A stretch of 64,000 bases of DNA from Lactobacillus johnsonii (GCF_014058685.1 NZ_CP059055.1:682001-746000), one strand, 5' to 3'. Numbered from the stretch's first letter, positions 52,290 to 62,123 are shown. The notes: generated by a model not told the origin, from the sequence alone. Numbers and translations are program-made.

Positions 52290-53399
52290 ATGTCTTCAGA
52301 TCAAGAGTTATTAACGTTACTTAATAATCGAATTAGTAAAACTACTAAATTGATTAAAGAAAAGCAAGCAGATGCGTTAGTCATTTTTAATCAAGCTAAT
52401 TATCGCTTTTTAACCAATTTTTCTGGTGAAGAAGCTGAACTTATTTTAACTGCAAATGGAGATCGCGTTTTATTATCTGATTCACGTTTCAAAGATCAAA
52501 TTCGCCATCAGGCACCTGGCGAAATGAAGGTAGTTATGCAAACTATGGACGTGATAAAAGAAATTGCCGGCCAACTAAAGCAGCTAGATGTTAAAACTGT
52601 TCTAGTTGAAGGAGAATTTATTTCTGCAACTCAATTTGAGGCTCTTAAGCAGGCTTGTCCTGATCTTAATTTTATTTTAAATGCTGAATTAGTAGAAACA
52701 GTTCGTAACATAAAAGATGAGCTAGAATTAGAAACTTTGCAAAAGGCAATTGATATTTCAGCTCAAAGTTTTAAAGAAATTTTGCCTTTAATTGAGCCCG
52801 GTGTTAGTGAGCGTGCTATTGGAGCAAAATTAGATTATTTGTTCAAAATGAATGGTGGAGATGGCCCTTCGTTTGAGACAATAATTGCTTCCGGATACCG
52901 CGGTAGTTGGGCTCATGGTGTTGCGAGTGATAAAAAGATTCAAAAAGGTGAATTAATTGTAATTGACTTTGGAAGTTTTTATCATGGTTATACCGCAGAT
53001 ATTACTAGAACAGTTGCTTTAGGCCAAGTAGAGCCTGAACTAGAAAAAATATATTATATTGTACTAGAAGCACAAAAACGGGGAATTGCAGCTGCAATTG
53101 CTGGAAATACTGGTAAAGATATTGATCAAGCTGGTAGAAACTACATTAAAGAGCAAGGATATGGAGAGTACTTTGGTCACGGTATTGGTCATGGAATTGG
53201 CTTAGAAGTGCATGAACTCTGTACGCCAGCAATGCCATATAGTAAAGAAGTTATGAAAAATAATATGGCAATCACGGTTGAGCCAGGAATTTATTTGCCA
53301 GACCGTGGCGGTGTTAGAATTGAAGATGATGTTTTAATTAAAGATAATCATCCATATGTGATGTCACAGTTGCCAAAAGATGAACTTTTAATCTTATAA
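52290..53399 (+). CDS. Xaa-Pro aminopeptidase-type peptidase (M24B)
   Basis: A 369-residue two-domain metallopeptidase. The creatinase N-domain (about 1-140) is followed by the pita-bread domain with the five metal ligands: two Asp in VIDFGSFYHGYTADITRT, His in FGHGIGHGIGLEVHE, Glu in TVEPGIYLP and Glu in GVRIEDDVL. It cleaves the residue before proline (aminopeptidase P) or X-Pro dipeptides (prolidase); the length fits either, and the location before efp is typical for the PepP-like Firmicutes gene. AGGAGGATC precedes the ATG. Confidence 0.92.
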   Translation: MSSDQELLTLLNNRISKTTKLIKEKQADALVIFNQANYRFLTNFSGEEAELILTANGDRVLLSDSRFKDQIRHQAPGEMKVVMQTMDVIKEIAGQLKQLDVKTVLVEGEFISATQFEALKQACPDLNFILNAELVETVRNIKDELELETLQKAIDISAQSFKEILPLIEPGVSERAIGAKLDYLFKMNGGDGPSFETIIASGYRGSWAHGVASDKKIQKGELIVIDFGSFYHGYTADITRTVALGQVEPELEKIYYIVLEAQKRGIAAAIAGNTGKDIDQAGRNYIKEQGYGEYFGHGIGHGIGLEVHELCTPAMPYSKEVMKNNMAITVEPGIYLPDRGGVRIEDDVLIKDNHPYVMSQLPKDELLIL

Positions 53400-53423
53400 T
53401 TTTGTGTAATTATGCGGTTAATG

Positions 53424-53453
53424 TTGCGAAACAATAGATAAGATTGGTAATAT
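53424..53453 (+). promoter_or_regulatory. probable efp promoter
   Basis: TTGCGA (53424-53429), 18-base spacer, TAATAT (53448-53453), about 30 bases before the efp start. Confidence 0.5.
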
Positions 53454-53483
53454 AAATAAGTGTAGAAATGAGGTAATTTTACT

Positions 53484-54053
53484 ATGACAATGATCTCAGT
53501 TAATGAATTTAAAAATGGATTAACTATTGAATATAACAATGATTTATGGCGTATTGTTGAATTCCAACACGTTAAGCCAGGTAAAGGTAGTGCCTTTGTT
53601 CGTTCAAAACTTAAGAGTTTAAGAACTGGTGCAGTTCAAGAATATACTTTCCGTTCAACTGCTAAAGTAAATACTGCTGATATTCAAACTAAGGCAATGC
53701 AATACTTATACAATGATGGTACAAGTTTTGTATTTATGGATACTAATACTTATGAACAACTTGAAATTCCGGAAGCTCAAGTTGAAAGAGAATCTAAGTT
53801 CTTGAAAGAAAACATGGTAGTTAACGTTATTACTCATGAGGGTGAAACTTTGGGTGTTGATTTACCAAATACAGTTGATCTTGAAGTTGCAGAAACTGAA
53901 CCTAATATTAAGGGTGATACATCTTCCGGTGGTGGTAAGCCCGCAACTATGGAAACTGGCTTAGTAGTTAACGTACCATTCTTTATTAATCAAGGTGATG
54001 TATTAACTATTAATACTGCTGATGGTACTTACGTTTCTCGTGCAAATAAATAG
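53484..54053 (+). CDS. efp: elongation factor P
   Basis: Relieves ribosome stalling at polyproline. 189 residues in three beta-barrel domains. The tip loop VKPGKGSAF carries Lys34 (numbering from this start), the site modified in other bacteria. ATG 53484 has GAGG ten bases ahead; the ATG at 53490 would give the textbook N-terminus MISVNEF but is farther from the ribosome site. It heads the efp-gls24-nusB group. Confidence 0.96.
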   Translation: MTMISVNEFKNGLTIEYNNDLWRIVEFQHVKPGKGSAFVRSKLKSLRTGAVQEYTFRSTAKVNTADIQTKAMQYLYNDGTSFVFMDTNTYEQLEIPEAQVERESKFLKENMVVNVITHEGETLGVDLPNTVDLEVAETEPNIKGDTSSGGGKPATMETGLVVNVPFFINQGDVLTINTADGTYVSRANK

Positions 54054-54070
54054 TTTTTGAGGTAAAAAAT

Positions 54071-54511
54071 ATGGCTGATAATTCAACGATTCTTTTATCA
54101 AGCAATGACAAAGGCGATGAAACCCGAGTTGACCTTGGTGTTTTAGAGGTTATTCTAGGAATTGCTGCCAGAAAAGTCGATGGCGTCAGCGAAATGCGTG
54201 GGACGCTAAAAACTGGCATCGATACTCTTTTTGGTCGTTCTAACCAAGGTAAAGGTGTTTCCCTAAGTGTTGAAGACGATAAGTTAACTGCTGATGTTTA
54301 TACTTATCTTGACTACGGTGTAAATGTGCCAAAAGTATGCGTCCAACTGCAAAAAAATCTAACTTTGCAATTGAAGCAAATGACAGATTTAGATTTAACT
54401 CAAATTAATGTTCATGTAGTTGGCTTGGTTTCAGAAGCAGACGAAACTGAAGTAAAGGCTGACACGGAAGCACTTTTCCCAGATGATAAAGAGGACGAGG
54501 CTAAAGACTAA
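54071..54511 (+). CDS. Asp23/Gls24-family protein (YqhY-like)
   Basis: A 146-residue envelope-stress/alkaline-shock family protein. The central region VDLGVLEVILGIAARKVDGV and DYGVNVPKVCVQLQKNL and the closing DLDLTQINVHVVGL are diagnostic. In Firmicutes this paralog (YqhY) sits between efp and nusB and is connected to acetyl-CoA carboxylase/lipid homeostasis in B. subtilis. It ends exactly where nusB begins. Confidence 0.93.
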   Translation: MADNSTILLSSNDKGDETRVDLGVLEVILGIAARKVDGVSEMRGTLKTGIDTLFGRSNQGKGVSLSVEDDKLTADVYTYLDYGVNVPKVCVQLQKNLTLQLKQMTDLDLTQINVHVVGLVSEADETEVKADTEALFPDDKEDEAKD

Positions 54512-54913
54512 ATGACACAGCATGAGATGAGAAGAATTGCTATGCAAGCAATTTATTTGGCTAACCAAGGTAAATTAACTGATGCAGAGGAAGTTTGTCA
54601 AAAAGCTTTAAAGGCTTTAGAATTGAAAGATTTCCCAGACTATTCTACAGAACTAGTTAATGGTGTTTTAGCAAATAAAGAAGCACTTGATGAGCAATTA
54701 AGTAAATATTTAAAAAAGGGTTGGCGTCTTAATAGAATTAACGAAATTGACTTGGCAATCCTTGAAGTAGCTCTTTATGAAATGCAAAATAGCAAAGTAA
54801 TTGATCCGGTAGCTGCTTTAAATGAAGCGTTAAATTTATGTGATGAATTTAGCTCTAAGGAATCTAAAAAGTTTATTAATGGTCTCTTGGCCAATTTCAT
54901 TAAGAAAGACTAA
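54512..54913 (+). CDS. nusB: transcription antitermination protein NusB
   Basis: A 133-residue all-helical RNA-binding factor that with S10 (NusE) binds boxA of rRNA leaders. The N-terminal Arg-rich helix (RRIAMQAIYLANQG) and the helix WRLNRINEIDLAILEVALYE, with VIDPVAALNEALNLC, fit the family. The ATG immediately follows the previous stop, with GAGG inside that gene. A terminator follows. Confidence 0.95.
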   Translation: MTQHEMRRIAMQAIYLANQGKLTDAEEVCQKALKALELKDFPDYSTELVNGVLANKEALDEQLSKYLKKGWRLNRINEIDLAILEVALYEMQNSKVIDPVAALNEALNLCDEFSSKESKKFINGLLANFIKKD

Positions 54914-54919
54914 CTAATG

Positions 54920-54947
54920 AGTCGGCTCGTTGAGCCGACTTTTTTTT
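54920..54947 (+). terminator. terminator after nusB
   Basis: Stem AGTCGGCTC / GAGCCGACT with a tiny loop and T8. Confidence 0.9.
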
Positions 54948-54960
54948 ATGAGGTGATTAA

Positions 54961-55809
54961 GTGAAAAAATTACTAGAAGGAAAAACTCCTGCAAATGAAA
55001 TTAAAGAGAACTTAATAGAAGAAATAAAAAAATTAAAAAGCGACGGAATAAATCCAACTTTATGCGTAATAGAAGTTGGAGACGATCCAGCAAGTAAAAT
55101 TTATTTGCGAGTTAAAAGAAATTTAGCTAAAAAAGTAGGAATTCAGGAGATAGGTTTACATTTTCCTGCTAATACTTCTCAGGGTGAACTTCTAGAAAAG
55201 ATTGAAGAACTTAATCAAGATCCAAGTATTAACGGAATAATGGTGCAATTACCCGTTCCTCCTCAAATTGATCCAAGAGCTATTTTTGAAACAATTGCTC
55301 CAGAAAAAGATGCCGATGGATTTTCACCTCTTAACTTAGGGCGTCTCTGGGAAGGACAGAGTGATATAATTCCGGCAACAGTTCGCAGTATTTTAACTTT
55401 AATTGATTACTATGGAATTGAGATAGCTGGTAAAAACACAGTAATTATTGGTCGTAGTGTCATTGTAGGAAAACCATTAGCTGCAGTTTTAGTTGAACGG
55501 GATGCAACTGTTACTATTGCCCATTCAAAAACTAAGAATTTATCAGAGCTAACTAAAAATGCTGATGTGATTATTTCAGATGTTGGTAAGGCACATTTAG
55601 TAACTGAGGATATGGTAAAAGAAGGAGCTGTCATAATTGATGTTGGGATGAACCGTGAAAATGGTAAATTGATGGGAGACGTTGACTTTGACAAGGTTGC
55701 TGCAAAAGTGAATGCAATTACACCTGTTCCCGGGGGTGTTGGTCCTTTAACAGTTGCCAGTTTAATGAAACAAGCCGTAATTTTGACGAGGAAACAACAT
55801 GGTAGATAA
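54961..55809 (+). CDS. folD: methylenetetrahydrofolate dehydrogenase / cyclohydrolase
   Basis: Bifunctional one-carbon enzyme (5,10-methylene-THF to 10-formyl-THF), 282 residues. Substrate motif around YLRVKRNLAKKVGI (catalytic Lys), IMVQLPVPPQID, KDADGFSP, NAD(P)-binding VIIGRSVIVGKPLA, and C-terminal TPVPGGVGPLTVA. It starts with GTG 54961 after GAGGTGATTAA. Overlaps xseA by 11 bases. Confidence 0.96.
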   Translation: MKKLLEGKTPANEIKENLIEEIKKLKSDGINPTLCVIEVGDDPASKIYLRVKRNLAKKVGIQEIGLHFPANTSQGELLEKIEELNQDPSINGIMVQLPVPPQIDPRAIFETIAPEKDADGFSPLNLGRLWEGQSDIIPATVRSILTLIDYYGIEIAGKNTVIIGRSVIVGKPLAAVLVERDATVTIAHSKTKNLSELTKNADVIISDVGKAHLVTEDMVKEGAVIIDVGMNRENGKLMGDVDFDKVAAKVNAITPVPGGVGPLTVASLMKQAVILTRKQHGR

Positions 55810-57169
55810 TAAAGTTTATCTTTCTGTTAGTGATTTAAATTTTTATATTTCACAAAAGTTTAAAAATGATCCCTATTTACATAAAGTGTTTTTACAGGGA
55901 GAGTTATCGAACTTTAGATTTAGAATGAATTCCCACCAGTATTTTTCATTAAAAGATGAAAAATCAAAAATCAATGTAGTGATGTTTCGCTCATTTTTTG
56001 AAAAATTAAAGTTTAAACCTGAAGAGGGAATGAAGGTTTATGTTAGTGGTTATGTAGATGTTTATGGACCACAGGGATCTTATCAATTTTATGCTCAAAC
56101 TATGGAGCCAGCAGGTTTAGGAGCTCTTTATGAACAGTTAAGACAATTGCAAGAGAAGCTTGCAAAGGAGGGATTATTTAATGAAGAACATAAAAAGAAG
56201 ATCCCCCTATTTCCAGATCGTATTGCAGTTGTAACTAGTGCTTCAGGAGCGGTAATTCATGATATTATGGTTACTGCTAATCGCCGTTTTCCTCATGCTG
56301 AGATTGATTTGTATCCCGCTAAAGTTCAAGGAGATGAAGCAGCAGATACAATTGTGGCTGCTTTACAGCAAATTCAAGCTCAAGGCGATAAATATGATGT
56401 TGTAATCATTGGGCGTGGCGGTGGATCACTAGAAGATTTATGGCCATTTAATGAAGAAAAAGTTGTGCGGCAGATTTATGCGATGCAGATGCCAGTGATC
56501 AGTTCAGTAGGACATGAAACTGATACAACTTTAGCTGATTTAGTGGCCGATGCTAGAGCAGCTACTCCAACTGCTGCAGCAGAATATGCAACTCCTAATT
56601 TAGTTGATGTACTAACGCAAATTGTTCAATTACGAGCAAGACTTTATGCTGCCGTTCAGGCCAATATTCATACAAAGCATCAAATTTTAGATCGGTTAAA
56701 GAACGCACCAGTTTTACAAGAGCCAACTAGAATTTATGATCAACAAATTCAACAAGTTGATATGCTCATCCATCGTCTTAATCAGGCAATGGACAATCGA
56801 CTACAGCACGATGGATCTACATTACGTTTACTTCAAGAGCGTCTTAAGGCACTCAGTCCTAGCCGAAAATTAGAGCAACTTGAGCGTGAACGAAATTTTG
56901 TAGTATCGAATTTATTTTCAACGATGAATAACTATCTTAAAGATCAAAGAAATAGATTAAATCGAGCTATGCAACAATTAGATGATATTAGTCCGTTGAA
57001 AACAATTAGTCGAGGATACGTTTATACAACTGATCAAAAAGGAAATACAGTTACTTCAGTTGACCAGCTAAAAATTGATGAGAAGTTAAAGTTACATTTT
57101 AAAGATGGTCAAGTGCAAGTAAATGTAGAAAATATTCGGAGAGAAAAAAATGGCAATCAAGAAAAATAA
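55799..57169 (+). CDS. xseA: exodeoxyribonuclease VII large subunit
   Basis: A 456-residue nuclease subunit: OB-fold N-domain with FLQGELSNFRFRMNSHQYFSLK (about residues 26-47 in two parts), central catalytic region with VTSASGAVIHDI, RGGGSLEDLWPFNEE and SSVGHETDTTLAD, and a long coiled C-terminal part. ACGAGGAAAC lies in folD just before the ATG. Overlaps xseB by 20 bases, so the two subunits are co-translated. Confidence 0.96.
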   Translation: MVDNKVYLSVSDLNFYISQKFKNDPYLHKVFLQGELSNFRFRMNSHQYFSLKDEKSKINVVMFRSFFEKLKFKPEEGMKVYVSGYVDVYGPQGSYQFYAQTMEPAGLGALYEQLRQLQEKLAKEGLFNEEHKKKIPLFPDRIAVVTSASGAVIHDIMVTANRRFPHAEIDLYPAKVQGDEAADTIVAALQQIQAQGDKYDVVIIGRGGGSLEDLWPFNEEKVVRQIYAMQMPVISSVGHETDTTLADLVADARAATPTAAAEYATPNLVDVLTQIVQLRARLYAAVQANIHTKHQILDRLKNAPVLQEPTRIYDQQIQQVDMLIHRLNQAMDNRLQHDGSTLRLLQERLKALSPSRKLEQLERERNFVVSNLFSTMNNYLKDQRNRLNRAMQQLDDISPLKTISRGYVYTTDQKGNTVTSVDQLKIDEKLKLHFKDGQVQVNVENIRREKNGNQEK

Positions 57170-57395
57170 TTTTGAAGAACAGTTAAATGAATTACAAGAA
57201 ATAGTTAATAAGCTTGAAAGTGGTAATGTTCCTCTTGAAGATGCTTTAAGTGAATTTCAAGCAGGAGTTAAATTAAGCCGAGAATTAGAGAAAAAGCTAA
57301 ATGATGCAGAACAAACTGTGGCCAAGTTAGTAGATAAAGATGGGAACGAAAAGGCTTTAGATCCCCAAAATGCGTCTGCTCCTGAGGAAGAATAA
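57150..57395 (+). CDS. xseB: exodeoxyribonuclease VII small subunit
   Basis: An 81-residue acidic, helical subunit; NFEEQLNELQEIVNKLESG and NVPLEDALSEFQAGVKLSREL are diagnostic. The start lies inside xseA with GGAGAG upstream. Its stop directly precedes the ispA start. Confidence 0.94.
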   Translation: MAIKKNNFEEQLNELQEIVNKLESGNVPLEDALSEFQAGVKLSRELEKKLNDAEQTVAKLVDKDGNEKALDPQNASAPEEE

Positions 57396-58262
57396 ATGAA
57401 GTTAAAAGATTTTCAAGAAAAATATACACCTCAAATTGACAATTTCTTAAAAGAACATCTGGTTACTGAAATTGATAATCCAACTTTTAGTAAAATTATG
57501 TCTTATTCAGTAATGGCGGGAGGTAAGCGACTACGTCCTTTGCTTTTCTTAGCAACTCTTGAGACACTAAATCATAAAATTGAAGAGCCAGAATTAAGAA
57601 TTGCATGTGGAATTGAATTAATTCATACTTATTCTCTAATTCATGATGATTTACCCGCGATGGATAATGATGATTATCGTCGCGGAAAACTTACTTCTCA
57701 TAAAAAATGGGGAGAAGCAGAAGCTATATTAGCTGGAGATGGGTTGCTTCCGTTGGGAATTCAATGGATCACCGAGGGGAGTAATTCAGCTGCGTTAGCA
57801 ATTGTTATTTCTCAAGCTGTAGGACCAAATGGAATGGTCGGTGGTCAATATCTTGATATTGATACAACTAATAACGATTCAGCTAAAGAAAATGCTAAGA
57901 TGATTGATCAGATGGAGTGGTTGAAAACAGGCTGCCTAATTGAAGCAAGTGTTAAAATGGCTGCAATTTATGCTGGTGCAACTGATTCTGAGCTTAATAG
58001 ATTAGACAACTTCAGCAAGCGTTTTGGCAGATCTTATCAAATCTATGATGATTTAGTAGATGTAGTAGAGACAGCAACTGAAGCAGGAAAAGCTACTCAT
58101 AAGGATGCAACAGAAGGTAAGAATAATACTTTAACTTTGCTTGGAATTGAAGCTAGTCGTAAACAACTTTTAGAATTGATTGCATCAGGAAAAAAAGCTG
58201 TAGAAATTTTTGAACAGCCTTTATTAGGTGAATTTTTTAATTTGTATCAGAAGGTATTATAG
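57396..58262 (+). CDS. ispA: farnesyl/geranyl diphosphate synthase (polyprenyl synthetase)
   Basis: A 288-residue chain-elongating prenyltransferase: condenses DMAPP/GPP with IPP for undecaprenyl-P and quinone-type lipids. AGGKRLRPL binds IPP, the first Asp-rich motif LIHDDLPAMDND and the second QIYDDLVD (normally DDxxD) are both present. The gene is packed against xseB without spacer, with TlyA following after 3 bases. Confidence 0.93.
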   Translation: MKLKDFQEKYTPQIDNFLKEHLVTEIDNPTFSKIMSYSVMAGGKRLRPLLFLATLETLNHKIEEPELRIACGIELIHTYSLIHDDLPAMDNDDYRRGKLTSHKKWGEAEAILAGDGLLPLGIQWITEGSNSAALAIVISQAVGPNGMVGGQYLDIDTTNNDSAKENAKMIDQMEWLKTGCLIEASVKMAAIYAGATDSELNRLDNFSKRFGRSYQIYDDLVDVVETATEAGKATHKDATEGKNNTLTLLGIEASRKQLLELIASGKKAVEIFEQPLLGEFFNLYQKVL

Positions 58263-58265
58263 TAA

Positions 58266-59078
58266 ATGTCTAAAAAGCGTGCAGATGTATTATTGTTTGA
58301 ACAAGGTTTTTTTAATTCTCGCAGTCAAGCTCAAAGAGCTATCATGGCTGGGTTAGTTAATGACCATAATCATCAAAGAATTGATAAAAGTGGAGAAAAA
58401 TTTCCGGAAGATGAAGTTTTTCATATAAAAGATGATGGTAAAAAATATGTTTCCCGCGGGGGATTCAAATTAGAAAAAGCCCTTCAAGTATTTAATATTG
58501 ATTTAAAGGGAAAAATTTGCCTGGATATTGGAGCATCCACTGGTGGGTTTACTGATGTTGCCTTACAAAATGGGGCTAAGTTAGTCTATGCTTTAGATGT
58601 AGGATATAATCAACTGGCTTGGAAGTTACGAGATAATCCTCAAGTTGTAGTAATGGAAAAACAGAATTTTCGTTACAGTAAGCCAGTAGACTTTACTGAT
58701 GGATTGCCTGATTTTGCAATGACAGATGTTTCCTTTATCTCGTTAGATTTAATTATGCCGCCAATGTATGAAATTTTAAAAGATAAATGCGATGCAGTGT
58801 GTTTAATTAAGCCACAATTTGAAGCAGGTCCTGAGAATGTAGGTAAGCATGGGATTGTTCATGATCATGAAGTTCATGCAAATGTTATTAAACATACCAT
58901 GGAAGTTGCTCAAAAAATAGGGTTTAATATTTTGGGAGTAGACTATTCACCAATTAAAGGTGGTAAAGGAAATATTGAATTTCTTATTCATTTAGGAAAA
59001 GACGTAGCAAATCCAGGTCAAGACTTATGGAAAGGGAATCCTTCCGATGTAGTTCAACGTGCAGTTAGTGGCCTTTAG
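58266..59078 (+). CDS. tlyA: TlyA-family RNA methyltransferase
   Basis: A 270-residue protein: S4 RNA-binding domain first (KKRADVLLFEQGFFNSRSQA, about 1-60), then an FtsJ-like SAM domain with CLDIGASTGGFTDVALQNGA and the catalytic K-D-K-E-type residues within LIKPQFEAGPE. TlyA methylates 2'-O of cytidines in 16S/23S rRNA in other bacteria; older hemolysin names are misleading. In many Firmicutes argR/ahrC lies between this gene and recN; here recN follows immediately. Confidence 0.92.
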   Translation: MSKKRADVLLFEQGFFNSRSQAQRAIMAGLVNDHNHQRIDKSGEKFPEDEVFHIKDDGKKYVSRGGFKLEKALQVFNIDLKGKICLDIGASTGGFTDVALQNGAKLVYALDVGYNQLAWKLRDNPQVVVMEKQNFRYSKPVDFTDGLPDFAMTDVSFISLDLIMPPMYEILKDKCDAVCLIKPQFEAGPENVGKHGIVHDHEVHANVIKHTMEVAQKIGFNILGVDYSPIKGGKGNIEFLIHLGKDVANPGQDLWKGNPSDVVQRAVSGL

Positions 59079-59087
59079 GTGAGAAAA

Positions 59088-60767
59088 ATGTTAGTTGAAT
59101 TAGATATTAAAAACTTTGCAATCATTAAAACTCTAAAAGTTCGCTTTCAAGAAAAAATGACTGTTCTCATTGGAGAAACTGGTGCTGGTAAATCAATTAT
59201 TATTGATGCCGTCTCTCTACTCTTAGGAAGTCGTGCGCAAAGTGAAATGATTCGCTCGGGTGAAGAGAAGGCGGTCATCACTGGTTTATTTGTGTTAAGC
59301 GAACAAAAGGATCTTATTGAAGATTTATGTGAAAAATATGGTCTGCCTTTTGAAGATGATCAGCTAATAATTAGCCGAGAATTAACACATAAGGGAAGAA
59401 ATGTAGTTAGAATTAATGGTCAGCTGACTACAATCAATGTTTTACGTGAAATTGGACGAAATTTAGTTGATATTCATGGCCAAAATGATCAACAAATTTT
59501 GATGGATCAAGATCGACAAATAGATTTGATTGATAATTATGCGGAGCCTGAATTTAAGAAAGAATTGCATAGCTATGAAACTGACTTTGAGAAATGGCGT
59601 CATCTTACTTCTCAACTCCGTAAGTTAAGAGAAGATGCTCAAGAAATTGCTCAAAAACAGGATATTTTGGAATTTCAAAATAATGAACTAGAAAGTGCTG
59701 ATTTGAATGATCCAAATGAAGATGAAAAGCTAGAAGAAGAATTTAATGAGCTCAATAATTATCAAAAAATTGCAGATACAGCTAATTATTTTATGCAATT
59801 ATATGATGATGATGAGCATGGACTAGCTACGTTACTTGGGGATGCCCAAAATGCTGCTGAAGATTTGAGTAATTATGGTAAAAAATTTGAAAATTTTGCT
59901 ACCAGCCTTAATGATGGTATTTATTCTTTAAATGATGCTCGTAGTGAACTATCTACTTTAATGGATCAAATGGACTTTGACGAAGAGCGATATCAATATG
60001 TTTCTAGTCGATTAGATACATTGAATACTTTGAAGAAAAAATACGGCCCAACTTTAGACGATGTTTTTAAATTCGGACAAAAGGTTAAAAGTGAACTAAA
60101 TAAGTTTGAAACTGGAGATTTAGACGAGGGAAAAATCCAAAAAGAACTCGCAATCATTGAAAAAAAACTTAGTCAAAAAGCCCAAAATTTACATGAACAG
60201 AGAGAAAAGATTGCTCGCGATCTTGAAGAAAAAATAAAAAAAGAATTAGCTGATCTGTATATGGAAAAAGCACGCTTTTCTATTAGAATTAATGAGACTA
60301 ATTCATTTACAAAACTTGGAACTGATGAAGTTATCTTTATGATTGCACCTAATCCTGGTGAAGCTTTGATGCCATTAGTCAAAATAGTATCTGGCGGTGA
60401 ACAATCACGTTTAATTTTGGCATTAAAAGCAATCTTTAGTCGTGTAGAACCAGTTGGAACCATGATTTTTGATGAAATTGATACTGGAGTTTCAGGCAGA
60501 GTTTCAGCAGCAATTGGTAAAAAGATGCATGCAATCGGTCAAGAAAAACAAGTTATTACAATTACTCACTCCCCACAGGTAGCTGCTGCTGGAGATCAAC
60601 GTTATTCAGTTGTAAAACAAGTTAAAGATGGAGCTACTTATACTCAAGTAGGACCTCTTACGCAAGAAGAAGCCATTACCGCAATTGCTCAGATGATGGC
60701 AGGCTCTGATGTAACGGATGCTGCTAAGAGAAATGCAGCTGATTTAATGGAAAGTTTTAAAGAATAA
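59088..60767 (+). CDS. recN: DNA repair protein RecN
   Basis: An SMC-like ATPase of double-strand break repair, 559 residues. N-terminal MLVELDIKNFAIIKTLKV, Walker A IGETGAGKSIIIDAV, a central coiled coil (about 150-370), then signature VSGGEQSRLILALK, Walker B TMIFDEIDTGVSG and the THSPQVAA switch. The frame opens at GTG 59079, which is part of the ribosome site AGGTGAG; ATG 59088 gives the canonical start. A bidirectional terminator follows. Confidence 0.96.
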   Translation: MLVELDIKNFAIIKTLKVRFQEKMTVLIGETGAGKSIIIDAVSLLLGSRAQSEMIRSGEEKAVITGLFVLSEQKDLIEDLCEKYGLPFEDDQLIISRELTHKGRNVVRINGQLTTINVLREIGRNLVDIHGQNDQQILMDQDRQIDLIDNYAEPEFKKELHSYETDFEKWRHLTSQLRKLREDAQEIAQKQDILEFQNNELESADLNDPNEDEKLEEEFNELNNYQKIADTANYFMQLYDDDEHGLATLLGDAQNAAEDLSNYGKKFENFATSLNDGIYSLNDARSELSTLMDQMDFDEERYQYVSSRLDTLNTLKKKYGPTLDDVFKFGQKVKSELNKFETGDLDEGKIQKELAIIEKKLSQKAQNLHEQREKIARDLEEKIKKELADLYMEKARFSIRINETNSFTKLGTDEVIFMIAPNPGEALMPLVKIVSGGEQSRLILALKAIFSRVEPVGTMIFDEIDTGVSGRVSAAIGKKMHAIGQEKQVITITHSPQVAAAGDQRYSVVKQVKDGATYTQVGPLTQEEAITAIAQMMAGSDVTDAAKRNAADLMESFKE

Positions 60768-60829
60768 AATAAAGGACTTCTCAGTTTAAAGTGAAAATTA
60801 CATTTGTACTGAAAAGTCCTTTATTTTTA
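60766..60829. terminator. bidirectional terminator between recN and the small minus-strand gene
   Basis: Long imperfect stem AAATAAAGGACTTCTCAGT ... ACTGAAAAGTCCTTTATTT with a 24-base loop, between convergent genes. Confidence 0.82.
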
Positions 60830-61120
60830 TGCTGTTTCGACGTTAAAGATCTCGTTTAAATCAATTATTCTAATTATGTTGCTATCATAGCTATCTAGTA
60901 CGAAGCGCCCAGCAGATGTCCTTTTGATTAGTTGACCAATCTCAGTGCATCCATTTTGATAGGTCAGTAATATATATTCTTTATGAAAAAGTGCATGCTC
61001 TAAAATTCTAATAATTTTACTTGGGTCTTGTGCAAAAGTAGTAAGCTTATTAATATTATAATTAAAGAAGTAATTATAAATTTGTTTACTATAATTATTA
61101 AGCGACTTTAATAAATTCAT
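60827..61120 (-). CDS. hypothetical 97-residue protein
   Basis: AGAGGAATGAG precedes the ATG at 61120. The protein has a Lys/Asn/Tyr-rich helical first half and a second half that looks like a small beta barrel (EYILLTYQNGCTEIGQLIKR, then TSAGRFVLDSYDSNIIRIID). That pattern could be a ligand- or RNA-binding fold, but I recognise no family. It lies alone between recN and gmk. Terminators flank its 3' side. Confidence 0.65.
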   Translation of the reverse strand: MNLLKSLNNYSKQIYNYFFNYNINKLTTFAQDPSKIIRILEHALFHKEYILLTYQNGCTEIGQLIKRTSAGRFVLDSYDSNIIRIIDLNEIFNVETA

Positions 61121-61280
61121 ATCTCATTCCTCTATACATCCCGAACTTGTGTTTGCACTATGTATTATACGAACAAATGTTTTTGATTGCAAGTGGAATT
61201 TATATCTCTTTGCGAAACTCTTGAAATTCCTCGTTTTTTAGTGCAATATATTCTTGTTACTATAATTTTTAGGAGCGAAA

Positions 61281-61895
61281 ATGGCACATCAAGGTTTATT
61301 ATTAGTTTTATCTGGTCCTTCTGGCGTTGGTAAGGGGACCGTTAAAAGTGCAATGGTGAAGCAAAAAGCTTTTTCATTTGAATATTCTGTTTCAATGACT
61401 ACTCGTAAGCCTCGTCCAGGCGAAGTTAATGGGAAGGATTATTATTTTGTTTCAGAGGACCGTTTCCAAGAAGCAATTAAAGGTAACGAGCTTTTGGAAT
61501 ATAATGAATATGTAGGCAACCATTATGGTACTCCACTTGCACCAGTGCAAAAGATGCTCAATGAAGGTAAAGATGTTTTACTTGAAATTGATGTCAATGG
61601 AGCAAAACAGGTTCGCAAGTTAATGCCAGATGGCGTCTTTATCTTTTTGACACCACCAGATTTGCATGAATTAAAACATCGAATTGTTAATCGCGGGACT
61701 GATTCTGACAAGGTAATTGCCATGAGAATGAAACAGGCACGTAAAGAGATTTTAATGATGGAAGATTATGATTATGCTGTAGTTAACGATACTGTTGCTA
61801 ATGCGGTGGATCATATTAAGTCTATTGTTGAAGCTGAACACGTGCGTGTACCGCGAGTAATTAACGATTATAGAAATATGGTTAAGGAGGATTAA
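61281..61895 (+). CDS. gmk: guanylate kinase
   Basis: GMP to GDP conversion, 204 residues. P-loop [14 protein letters not shown]-binding [34 protein letters not shown], the lid with RGTDS and VNDTVANAV are all typical. AGGAGCGAAA precedes the ATG. Three bases separate it from rpoZ; the two form an operon with priA beyond a hairpin. Confidence 0.96.
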   Translation: MAHQGLLLVLSGPSGVGKGTVKSAMVKQKAFSFEYSVSMTTRKPRPGEVNGKDYYFVSEDRFQEAIKGNELLEYNEYVGNHYGTPLAPVQKMLNEGKDVLLEIDVNGAKQVRKLMPDGVFIFLTPPDLHELKHRIVNRGTDSDKVIAMRMKQARKEILMMEDYDYAVVNDTVANAVDHIKSIVEAEHVRVPRVINDYRNMVKED

Positions 61896-61898
61896 CAG

Positions 61899-62117
61899 AT
61901 GAAAATTACATACCCATCTATTGATAAATTGCTGTCTCGAGTAAATTCTCGTTATTCTCTTTCGGTGTTAGCTGCTAAAAGAGCTCATGAGATTCAAGCA
62001 GGTGCTCCATTAGCTTTAAAACACTATAAGTCTGATAAAGCAGTGGGCGAAGCGCTTGAAGAAATTGCTGCTGGTAAAGTTACAATTGATCCTGAGCATC
62101 GTGAAGATATTGGCTAG
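61899..62117 (+). CDS. rpoZ: RNA polymerase omega subunit
   Basis: A 72-residue omega subunit: [20 protein letters not shown] and [11 protein letters not shown] are diagnostic; the C-terminus keeps [32 protein letters not shown] precedes the ATG. Confidence 0.94.
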   Translation: MKITYPSIDKLLSRVNSRYSLSVLAAKRAHEIQAGAPLALKHYKSDKAVGEALEEIAAGKVTIDPEHREDIG

Positions 62118-62123
62118 AATCTT

